From positions 1-14,177 of the forward strand of contig JAGVII010000079.1 of assembly GCA_020056155.1 (NCBI GenBank): a stretch of DNA of 14,177 bases, written 5' to 3'. The notes under the pieces were generated by a model. The model was not told where the DNA came from. It did no database searches and saw nothing but the letters and a program-made list of their open reading frames with translations. Of the stretch, positions 1 to 4,927 are shown in pieces (within the stretch, counting starts at the first letter, position 1; each line of letters begins with the position of its first letter). Source of the stretch: Afipia sp. GTDB taxonomy: Bacteria > Pseudomonadota > Alphaproteobacteria > Rhizobiales > Xanthobacteraceae. The position numbers and the translations under genes were made by a program.

Positions 1-201
1 ACCATCGAGAACGGCAAGGTGCTTTCCATCAAGTCTGACACGGGCTGTTACGCCGATCACGCCGATCCCGACCTGCCGGCGAAGAACCGCAACGATAGTT
101 CTTACACGCGCTACGACCCCGCCGCCGGCACGATCAGCTTCCGCACCACGGTCGGCGGCCGCGACGTGAAGAGCTGTGCGCGCGTCTATTCACTTAAATG
201 A
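1..201 (+). CDS. C-terminal end of an unidentified protein (5' end outside window)
   Basis: The reading frame is open from the first base of the window and ends at TGA 199-201, so only the last 66 residues are seen. An ATG lies at 19, but the frame continues upstream of it and no ribosome binding site precedes it, so it is more likely an internal methionine. The fragment is polar, has two cysteines (one in a GCYADH stretch, one in VKSCARVY near the end) and no membrane segment. I do not recognise the family. It ends 24 bases before the next gene, which is on the same strand and exported, so the two may be co-transcribed. The paired cysteines would suit an extracytoplasmic protein, but that is inference. 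Confidence 0.55.
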   Translation, partial: TIENGKVLSIKSDTGCYADHADPDLPAKNRNDSSYTRYDPAAGTISFRTTVGGRDVKSCARVYSLK

Positions 202-225
202 AACTCTTGTCGGCGGAGGGAAACC

Positions 226-930
226 ATGCGCACGCGCCTTAGCGGTCTAGTGTTCTGCCTTGTAATTTGCGTGAGCGTTTTTTGGCTCGGCGCAGGGCAC
301 GCGGTGGCGGCGCAGTATTGCGAGCGCACCAATTACTCCGCTCAGGATATCACGGATGCTGTGAGAAACTCTCCGTTGCGGGATGATCTCAAGGGAACGT
401 CCTGCTCGCTTGGCGGTCTGGGGCGTTTCGAGTCGGGCGGCAACAAAGGCAACTACAATGGCAGCTGCTGCACCGGCATCTTTCAGCTCAACAATGCCAA
501 TGTGCAGAAATACGCAGGAACCGACCGCTCGGGCTACGGCTGCATGTCACTGCAGGACCAAGTCGACGCCTGGGCCAAGCTGACGAACGACGGCTACAAT
601 TCACCCGCTGTCAGACAGCTGGCCTCGATGTCGACCTTCGACGGCCAGAAGGTCGATGCCAGCTTTATCGCGGCCTGCATCCAGCTCGGCACCGGCAACT
701 GCCAGAAAATGTTGAACTCAGGTACATGCTCCGGGTTCGCCGACATCAACAGGACGACCATCTGCAAGATGGCAAACAATGCGCGCTCGCTCGCGGACCC
801 GAACTGCAAGGACGGCCAAGCCGTGTGCGGGCCGTCAGGGCCAGGCGATTTTCCGACCTCGACCGGCATCGCTGCAAACCCCCCGACCGCCGGGAGTGCT
901 TCGATTATCGTGGCGCCGACCGAAGTTTAG
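226..930 (+). CDS. Exported lysozyme-like / lytic transglycosylase-type protein
   Basis: This 234-residue protein begins with a typical signal peptide: basic start, hydrophobic stretch about residues 7-23, and an AVA-A cleavage site near residue 28. The mature part matches the lysozyme-fold pattern of SLT lytic transglycosylases: Glu69 in a FESGG motif as the candidate catalytic acid, then GIFQLN at 84-89, and further on a MSLQDQVDAW helix. Such enzymes cut peptidoglycan and open the wall for type IV secretion (VirB1-like role). At least ten cysteines in the mature part point to a disulfide-rich periplasmic protein. The Pro/Gly/Ser-rich C-terminus after about residue 195 looks disordered. The start is supported by GGAGGG at 215-220. 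It faces the luxI operon tail to tail with 15 bases between the stops. Family level is reasonably supported; its link to conjugation is inference. Confidence 0.68.
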   Translation: MRTRLSGLVFCLVICVSVFWLGAGHAVAAQYCERTNYSAQDITDAVRNSPLRDDLKGTSCSLGGLGRFESGGNKGNYNGSCCTGIFQLNNANVQKYAGTDRSGYGCMSLQDQVDAWAKLTNDGYNSPAVRQLASMSTFDGQKVDASFIAACIQLGTGNCQKMLNSGTCSGFADINRTTICKMANNARSLADPNCKDGQAVCGPSGPGDFPTSTGIAANPPTAGSASIIVAPTEV

Positions 931-945
931 GACGCATGCAACCCC

Positions 946-1221
946 TCAGTTCACCTCCGACGGATCTCGGAGGATGAAGTCCGCGAAGGCGTGCAACTGC
1001 TCCTCGGTCGCGGCGCAGAGCTCGCCGCCTCGATAGTGCGCGTGCACGAGTGCCCAGAAGACGACCTCATCGGAGCGTCCCGCGAACAGCGCCTTTTGCA
1101 GTGTGCGGCCTATTATCGTCACGGCGCGGATGTGGTCGTACCTGTGGAGCGCTTCGGCGATGATCTTCGTGTCTGCAGTCCGTATCAATAGACGGCTCCT
1201 TGTGCCTGAAGTTGCGCTCAT
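946..1221 (-). CDS. Unknown 91-residue protein, translationally coupled to luxI
   Basis: The ATG at 1221-1219 overlaps the luxI stop codon (1220-1218) in an ATGA arrangement, the standard sign of translational coupling, so this is very likely a real second gene of the luxI operon. The 91 residues have no signal peptide or membrane segment. They read as a compact soluble protein: a basic N-terminus, an alpha/beta-looking middle containing RAVTIIGRTLQKALF and VVFWALVHAHY, and an acidic helical end (ATEEQLHAFADFIL). I do not recognise the family and assign no function. The constant pairing with an AHL synthase makes a role in quorum sensing or a density-controlled trait plausible, as inference only. 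A 7-bp inverted repeat (954-960 with 967-973) lies in the last codons, where the operon meets the gene coming from the left, and might weaken read-through. Confidence 0.72.
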   Translation of the reverse strand: MSATSGTRSRLLIRTADTKIIAEALHRYDHIRAVTIIGRTLQKALFAGRSDEVVFWALVHAHYRGGELCAATEEQLHAFADFILRDPSEVN

Positions 1222-1841
1222 GCAGCCGACGGCAGCGCAGGGACCGGCAACACCGGCTCACCACAGCCGCGCGCCTGCTGGATCGCCGCCAGCGTCTCGC
1301 GGTTGAAGGACATGCGCAGCGCCACGACTTCGTCGCGCCCGATGCGCTTCGGGAAGCCGAGTGGGCGCACGAAGAAGCGCAATTGCATCGCGATCACCAT
1401 CAGGCGCCAGTCGATCGCGACCGTGACGGTATCGACCCTGTTCGCCATCCCCCACTCGACGACGCCCTGCGCCAACTCGAGGAAAGGGGAGTCACCGCGA
1501 TGCCGCATCTCGCGGCTTCCGGGAGCGACGCAGAAGCGCGTCCACTCGAACACCCGCGGCCCTCGCGGCGGCCTCCGCCGGCACAGGTCGGACAGGACGT
1601 CACTGAGCAGGTGCGGCCGGGTCGTCGGCAGGAGGCGCTGGTACCCGACGATCTCGTCGCCGCGCAGGCAGACGTGGTGCACGGCGTGCTCGTCGTCGAA
1701 TCGGTCGCGCTCGCGGCCGTCCGACTGGCGCAACTCGTCCCAGCCTTTCTCATCGACGAATACTGCGTGGCGGAAGCGGAAGGCCCGGTCCATCAGCGCC
1801 GCGTGGCGGCCGGTGTCCGAGCCGGGGATGACCATGAGCAT
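1218..1841 (-). CDS. luxI-like: LuxI-family acyl-homoserine-lactone synthase
   Basis: This 207-residue enzyme should make an N-acyl-homoserine lactone from S-adenosylmethionine and an acyl donor, in the cytoplasm. All landmark residues of the LuxI family are present: Arg24, Phe28 and Trp34 in the N-terminal block (FRFRHAVFVDEKGW), Asp46 and Asp49, Arg69 in GYQRLLPT, and Glu99 and Arg102 in VFEWTRF. Length fits the family. The acyl chain cannot be read from sequence. The frame is open upstream to beyond 2300, but the start at 1841 is chosen because GAGGAG (1853-1848) lies 6 bases before it and the protein then aligns with the usual LuxI N-terminus. The next gene overlaps its stop by 4 bases. 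No LuxR-type receptor is present in the window; the partner may lie outside it or elsewhere in the genome. A hairpin overlapping the ribosome binding site and a palindrome at 1961-1973 suggest regulation. Confidence 0.9.
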   Translation of the reverse strand: MLMVIPGSDTGRHAALMDRAFRFRHAVFVDEKGWDELRQSDGRERDRFDDEHAVHHVCLRGDEIVGYQRLLPTTRPHLLSDVLSDLCRRRPPRGPRVFEWTRFCVAPGSREMRHRGDSPFLELAQGVVEWGMANRVDTVTVAIDWRLMVIAMQLRFFVRPLGFPKRIGRDEVVALRMSFNRETLAAIQQARGCGEPVLPVPALPSAA

Positions 1842-1850
1842 CGAAAACTC

Positions 1851-1873
1851 CTCGGCTTTTGTGACAAGCCGAG
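1851..1873 (-). promoter_or_regulatory. Hairpin overlapping the luxI ribosome binding site
   Basis: Perfect 8-bp arms CTCGGCTT (1851-1858) and AAGCCGAG (1866-1873) are separated by 7 bases. In the luxI transcript the 3' arm shares its last GAG with the GAGGAG Shine-Dalgarno sequence (1853-1848). Folding could therefore limit translation of luxI and, through coupling, of the next gene. There is no U-run, so it is not a canonical terminator. A DNA operator is the alternative. Confidence 0.45.
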
Positions 1874-1928
1874 TTGGCCACGCACGGCATCGGCGCGGTA
1901 TGGGCAGAAAAGACCATTGCGCGCACGC

Positions 1929-1945
1929 ATGCCGAAGAATGCCGA
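1929..1945. repeat. Tandem ATGCCGA repeat upstream of luxI
   Basis: ATGCCGA occurs at 1929-1935 and again at 1939-1945, start-to-start 10 bases, close to one helical turn, and 88-112 bases upstream of the luxI start. Such phased direct repeats can bind a regulator dimer. No protein is known for it here. Confidence 0.25.
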
Positions 1946-1960
1946 GGCACGCTATTTCGC

Positions 1961-1973
1961 CGTGTGACACACG
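1961..1973. promoter_or_regulatory. 13-bp palindrome CGTGTGACACACG, candidate operator
   Basis: Perfect 6-bp arms around a single central base lie 120-132 bases upstream of the luxI start, between luxI and the next minus-strand frame. A dimeric regulator site is the natural reading. It does not fit the usual 18-20 bp lux-box, so I do not call it a LuxR site. Confidence 0.35.
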
Positions 1974-2073
1974 GGCCTGCGGCCTCTTGAGGCTCGTTTG
2001 TACCGCCGCGCTTCGACAGAGGGATGACGTTCCACTCGGAAGCGCTATCCGCAGGACTGAACCCGCCCGTGCG

Positions 2074-2418
2074 CTAGCCGGGGTCGGCGCAAAGCGGACA
2101 GCGGAGCGGGGCCACTGCAACGCCATGCCCTTCAGGCACGTAGCCGAGCTCATCGCAAAGACCGCGGAAGACAACGCGCCTGCGCTCTTTCTCCGCCTCT
2201 GCGGCACTGGACTTGCGCAGGCATTCCTCAACCGTCGCGTCGGCGGGCCGGCATGCCGGGCAGGTCGTCTGGTGCACGGACGACTCGTACGCGGAGAGCG
2301 CCGCGACATATGCGCGGTGCGCCTGTACCGTACGCGCTAGCAGTGTGTCGTTTCGCTCACTGGCTTCTGACAACCAACTCGCCCTTGGAAGTGGCTTGCG
2401 GTACGCCCCCGCAAACAA
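2074..2418 (-). CDS. Possible small protein with two CPxC zinc-binding motifs
   Basis: A 114-residue frame begins at a TTG (2418-2416) and stops at TAG (2076-2074). It contains two CPxC motifs, CPAC at residues 53-56 and CPLC at 107-110, the spacing expected of a split zinc ribbon, with a charged helical stretch (EAEKERRR) between them. Codon third positions in the middle of the frame are GC-rich, as in the other genes here. The start is uncertain: GAGGA lies too close to the TTG, and a second TTG at residue 16 has AGGG about 8 bases upstream. No ATG is available. It lies 232 bases upstream of luxI on the same strand. I do not recognise the family; it could be a real small DNA- or protein-binding factor or a decayed remnant. 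Confidence 0.42.
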   Translation of the reverse strand: MFAGAYRKPLPRASWLSEASERNDTLLARTVQAHRAYVAALSAYESSVHQTTCPACRPADATVEECLRKSSAAEAEKERRRVVFRGLCDELGYVPEGHGVAVAPLRCPLCADPG

Positions 2419-3153
2419 TTCCTCGCTGACTCTTGGTGATCGGGGAGTTGGAAACCGTGCTAGACGGCCCTATGGCCTTTAGTTCGGGTGAACCTGTTGC
2501 ATACGCCACAGGCTCCCCGACCATAAGGTCAAGGAGTGCGGCGCCGTAACGGCCGGCACCAAACCGCTAGCGGGGTTTCCACGCCCCAGGGCGGCGCGTA
2601 CCGCCCCATTCGACTCATAGACGCTGAACGACCGTCGTTCCAGATGCTTTTCGCGGGCCCTGCAGGGTGGCGGCGTCAGTCGTTGACAAGCGATCGCCGG
2701 ATGCAGGCGTGTTTCCGGGCGTCGCCCCTGCGGGGCCGGGCTGGAGGCTGCGCTGAAGCCCCGCGGGCGGGTCTTCCCCCTGGAGGGCTGCCATCCCTGA
2801 CGCGAAAGAGAGCAGCACGACGCGACGCTGTTTTGCGCGCGCCACGATTCTCGCGGACGGCCGGTGACGGCAGCACCCCGGTGAGGAGCCGGACTCCCGA
2901 TGCCGCGGCAGTCGGTGAGCGAACGGCATGGGCAGGTGTGCCGCGCGCGGCCTGCTCTTCCGGGGTGGGCCACCCCGCTCTCGAATGGGCTTCACTTGGT
3001 TCCAAGGCGGCCTTCCACGATCAACCCGCGAGGGGTTCGCTACGCAAGCGTGCGACCTCTCCGGCTGCGCCTGCGAGGTGACCGCGGCCGCCCCTGAACA
3101 CGTCGGCGCCTGTCGAGCGGGGATGGTCCCCGCCGCAAGACGGGAGCCACACG
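2419..3153. other. 735-base non-coding stretch dense in palindromes
   Basis: No convincing gene lies here; the open frames on both strands give Arg/Pro/Ala-rich, family-less translations with no good start. What it does contain is many inverted repeats: AAACC...GGTTT around GCTAGC (2561-2578), GCCCC-TGC-GGGGC (2724-2736), TGCCGCGGCA (2901-2910), GCCGCGCGCGGC (2940-2951), and CGGGGTGGGCCACCCCG (2961-2977). GCCGGATGCA at 2696-2705 recurs twice near 3360-3436. A TTGACA (2683-2688) has no good -10 partner. It could be the long leader of the downstream operon or a replication or transfer site; neither is shown by the sequence. Confidence 0.4.
3117..3133 (+). promoter_or_regulatory. Stable hairpin just before a ribosome binding site
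   Basis: GCGGGGA (3117-3123) and TCCCCGC (3127-3133) form a perfect 7-bp stem with a TGG loop. It ends 7 bases before the GGGAG ribosome binding site of the 58-residue gene at 3154. It lacks a T-run, so a leader structure is more likely than a terminator. Confidence 0.35.
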
Positions 3154-3330
3154 ATGTCGCACAACCTCGCCCTCGCCCAAGACCACGCCTTCGACCTCGC
3201 CCGCACACTGATGGTGCCGGTCGTCCTCTTCCAGGCTGACGACGAGTTCGGCGTCATGCTCTCCAGCGAGTACGACGGCGAGCAGGATGCCATCGTGCAC
3301 GAATACGACCCTTGGTCCCCGGCTCATTGA
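3154..3330 (+). CDS. Small 58-residue acidic protein of unknown function
   Basis: ATG 3154 is preceded by GGGAG (3142-3146) at 7 bases, and the frame closes with TGA 3328-3330. The codons have the strong G/C third-position bias of the neighbouring genes. The translation looks like a folded small protein: an N-terminal amphipathic helix (NLALAQDHAFDLARTL), a hydrophobic strand (MVPVVLFQ), then an acidic second half (DDEFGVMLSSEYDGEQDA) ending in EYDPWSPAH. There is no signal peptide or transmembrane segment. It is short enough to be lost under common length cut-offs. I do not recognise the family. It stands first in the run of plus-strand genes and is followed at once by a 16-bp palindrome and the structured leader of the TOPRIM gene. 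Confidence 0.68.
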   Translation: MSHNLALAQDHAFDLARTLMVPVVLFQADDEFGVMLSSEYDGEQDAIVHEYDPWSPAH

Positions 3331-3345
3331 GCCGGACGTCCGGCT
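3330..3345. repeat. 16-bp perfect palindrome AGCCGGACGTCCGGCT
   Basis: The palindrome starts on the last base of the stop codon of the 58-residue gene. As RNA it could fold only by leaving part of the centre unpaired, and no T-run follows, so an operator or protein-binding site is as likely as a transcript end. Confidence 0.4.
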
Positions 3346-3358
3346 GCCGCTGGCGCCT

Positions 3359-3437
3359 TGCCGGATGCAAGGGAGGCTTCGCCGCGGACGGAGTCCTACT
3401 GTTTGGACGCCTTGCCAGCGCGCCCTTGCATCCGGCA
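3359..3437. repeat. 15-bp inverted repeat with 49-base spacer
   Basis: TGCCGGATGCAAGGG (3359-3373) is repeated exactly in inverted orientation as CCCTTGCATCCGGCA (3423-3437). The core GCCGGATGCA also occurs at 2696-2705. AGGCTTCGC follows each arm on the plus strand (3374-3382 and 3437-3445), and CGCCTTGCC occurs both before the left arm and inside the spacer. This mixture of direct and inverted copies is not a simple terminator. It could be a leader stem, a binding site, or the remains of a small repeat element. Confidence 0.5.
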
Positions 3438-3450
3438 GGCTTCGCGGCCT

Positions 3451-3518
3451 GCGGGTGGTGTCCCGTCGCCGTGTGGCGACGGGCGTCAACCGAGGAAAGG
3501 ACGGGGCGGGACACCCGC
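3451..3518 (+). promoter_or_regulatory. Leader with two competing stems before the TOPRIM gene
   Basis: A perfect 9-bp hairpin, CCCGTCGCC (3462-3470), loop GTGT, GGCGACGGG (3475-3483), is embedded in a longer pairing: GCGGGTG plus TCCCG (3451-3457 and 3461-3465, with a 3-base bulge) against CGGGACACCCGC (3507-3518). The two stems share CCCG at 3462-3465, so they exclude each other in part. The outer stem covers the GGGGCGGG before the start region (3503-3510). This arrangement resembles translational attenuators, but no ligand or family is recognised. Confidence 0.35.
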
Positions 3519-3529
3519 TAGTGAAGGTT

Positions 3530-4456
3530 ATGGAGAAAAGCGAAATCGAAGAGCTGAGAGGCAGGGTCGGCTGCGCCGCGCTGCTCGAGGACGACGGCTG
3601 GAAAGTCGACCTGAAGGAAAGCACGCGTCGCGCCGTAAAGTATCGTCGCGATGCGAAGATCGTCATCGTCATCCATGAAGGGCGTGGCTGGTTCGATCCG
3701 CTGTCCACCGCGAAAGGTGACGTGTTCGACCTCGGCGGCCACTTGGGCTCCAAGGGATTCCCCGAAGCCTGTGCCCGTGTCGCCGCCCTCGTCGGGTTCG
3801 TTCCGACAACACCCGCCTGGGAGCGGCGCAGCCGGCCGACGCCGATCTCCCCTGTCTCCGACCGATGGGCTGGCCGCGCCCGCCCTCGTTTTGGCTCGGC
3901 AGCGTGGCGCTACCTGACCGGAGAGCGCAAGATCCCCGAGACGATCGTCGCGACGGCGGTCCAGCAGGATCTGCTGCGCGAGGGCCCGCACGCCAGCATG
4001 TGGGCGGCGCACTGCGATCGCGAAGGCGCGCTTCTCGGATGGGAGGAGCGTGGCCCGCAGTGGCGCGGCTTCGCCACCGGCGGGTCCAAGGAGCTGTTTC
4101 GGCTCGGTCCGTCAGCGGCGCCGCGGATCTGCGTCACCGAAGCCGCGATAGACGCCATGAGCCTCGCAGCGATCCAGGCGCTGCGTCCGGACACGCTCTA
4201 TGTCAGCACCGGTGGCGGCTGGTCGCCAGCGACCGAGCAAGCGATCAGGGGACTGGCAGAACGCCCGAATAGCCGGCTGGTCGCGGCGACCGACAATAAC
4301 CGACAGGGCGACCTCTACGCGGACCGCGTTCGTGCGATCGCAGCCGAGACAGGCGCCGCCTATGCACGCTCGAGGCCGCGCACCGGCGACTGGAATGAGG
4401 ATTTGAAGATTCTCACCGCGCGGCTCGCCTACGAGGCGCTTGCCGCAGCCGGGTGA
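3530..4456 (+). CDS. TOPRIM primase-like protein (DUF3991/Toprim_2 type)
   Basis: This 308-residue protein has the layout of plasmid DUF3991/TOPRIM proteins. An N-terminal domain (about 1-95, with VKYRR and GRGWFDPL) is followed by a variable linker (95-120), a second small domain (about 120-195), and a TOPRIM domain (about 198-295). Within the TOPRIM, Glu204 lies in VTEAAID and Asp255 in AATDNNRQGD; the usual DxD is DNN, so the second acidic metal ligand is Asn257. The C-terminal DWNEDLK (287-293) is typical of these proteins. TOPRIM enzymes make primers or cut and join DNA; a role in replicating an incoming mobile element is inference. No CHC2 zinc finger is seen. The frame is open upstream to 3287. 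ATG 3530 gives the usual N-terminus, while GTG 3521 is possible and better spaced from GGGGCGGG. Confidence 0.85.
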   Translation: MEKSEIEELRGRVGCAALLEDDGWKVDLKESTRRAVKYRRDAKIVIVIHEGRGWFDPLSTAKGDVFDLGGHLGSKGFPEACARVAALVGFVPTTPAWERRSRPTPISPVSDRWAGRARPRFGSAAWRYLTGERKIPETIVATAVQQDLLREGPHASMWAAHCDREGALLGWEERGPQWRGFATGGSKELFRLGPSAAPRICVTEAAIDAMSLAAIQALRPDTLYVSTGGGWSPATEQAIRGLAERPNSRLVAATDNNRQGDLYADRVRAIAAETGAAYARSRPRTGDWNEDLKILTARLAYEALAAAG

Positions 4457-4766
4457 CGCGGACCCTCCTCGGCGAGCTCGTCGCCGGCGGCGACGTCCGA
4501 GCAGTTTGTACCGTCGCGTCCAATTTTGGACGACGCGAAAGCCGCCGATCCGCAGACGACCGTGCGCCGCCGTCGTTGGATGCCGTCACTGACGATATAT
4601 CCACGCTGCGTGCATCGCGCTTGCGGCTACGACCTACCTCTCAGAGGGCTGGGGGCTCGGCGGCGTTCACGGCTGCCCTCGCCGCGTCTAGAGCGCCGCG
4701 CAGCGTCGTGCAGAGGTGAAGAAGAAAGAAGGACGAGGAAAGAGGGAATGACGTGCCGCATGCCCG

Positions 4767-4822
4767 CCGGCCGCGTCAAGGGTGAAGCTTTGCCCGGCTG
4801 CGCCGGCCCTTGACCCGGCCGG
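4767..4822 (+). repeat. 16-bp near-perfect inverted repeat with nested hairpin
   Basis: CCGGCCGCGTCAAGGG (4767-4782) and CCCTTGACCCGGCCGG (4807-4822) pair with one mismatch. The 24-base centre holds AAGCTT and a smaller CCGGC-TGC-GCCGG stem. No T-run follows, so I call it a leader structure or binding site, not a terminator. It lies about 105 bases before the DUF1419 gene. Confidence 0.5.
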
Positions 4823-4867
4823 ACGGAGAGGCGGCCGCGAAGGAGGGGTCAGGAAGGGCTGAAGAGG

Positions 4868-4914
4868 ATGGCGACATCGAGAGGATGAGCCGCGCTCCAG
4901 CCCGACGAGGCTGA
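4868..4914 (+). other. Two overlapping mini-frames before the DUF1419 gene
   Basis: ATG 4868 opens a 6-codon frame (MATSRG) whose TGA overlaps ATG 4885 of a 9-codon frame (MSRAPARRG), which ends one codon before the AAGGAG of the next gene. Purine-rich GAAGAGG and GAGAGG precede the starts. They could be leader peptides that pass ribosomes to the next gene, or chance. Confidence 0.2.
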
Positions 4915-4921
4915 AAGGAGC
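4894..4921 (+). promoter_or_regulatory. Hairpin covering the DUF1419 ribosome binding site
   Basis: GCTC (4894-4897) and CAGCC (4898-4902) pair with GGCTG (4909-4913) and GAGC (4918-4921), leaving AAAG bulged. The bulge and distal stem contain the AAGGAG (4915-4920) that serves ATG 4928, so folding would hide it. The 9-codon mini-frame runs through the same hairpin, so its translation would open it. Confidence 0.35.
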
Positions 4922-4927
4922 CCACCC

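Larger units (their letters stand above)
4457..4927. other. 471-base leader region between TOPRIM and DUF1419 genes
   Basis: No convincing gene. A GTG frame at 4453-4719 overlaps the TOPRIM stop by 4 bases, but its codon bias fades after about 15 codons and it resembles nothing. Contents in order: a bulged hairpin at 4514-4538 (TCGC-GTCCA, loop ATTT, TGGAC, bulge GAC, GCGA), a nearly pure purine run (about 4712-4748), a 16-bp inverted repeat (4767-4822), two overlapping mini-frames (4868-4914) and a hairpin over the ribosome binding site (4894-4921). GTTTGTACCG at 4504-4513 also occurs at 1996-2005, followed in both by a YCGCGY stretch. Confidence 0.4.

Noticed and set aside
954..973. 7-bp stem at the convergent gene ends as a two-way terminator
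   Set aside because: No T-run on either strand; it may slow transcription but cannot be called a terminator.
1842..2309. Extension of the luxI frame upstream to about 2309
   Set aside because: The extra N-terminus does not resemble LuxI proteins, and a good ribosome binding site marks the start at 1841.
1200..2340. Long plus-strand open frames opposite luxI
   Set aside because: They are antisense to the LuxI gene, whose catalytic residues are all intact; the translations are Arg/Pro/Ser-rich and family-less.
2492..2512. ACCTGT...ACAGG inverted repeat resembling a lux-box
   Set aside because: The half-sites are 10 bases apart where the classic box has 8, and it is over 600 bases from luxI; more likely chance.
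2683..2688. TTGACA as a promoter -35 element
   Set aside because: No acceptable -10 sequence at 16-18 bases downstream.
2536..3208. Open frames on both strands in the palindrome-rich block
   Set aside because: No usable ribosome binding site, low-complexity translations, and no family resemblance; GC-rich DNA commonly leaves such frames open.
4453..4719. 88-residue GTG frame overlapping the TOPRIM stop
   Set aside because: The overlap looks like coupling, but codon bias is lost after about 15 codons and the product resembles nothing; kept only as a remark in the leader entry.
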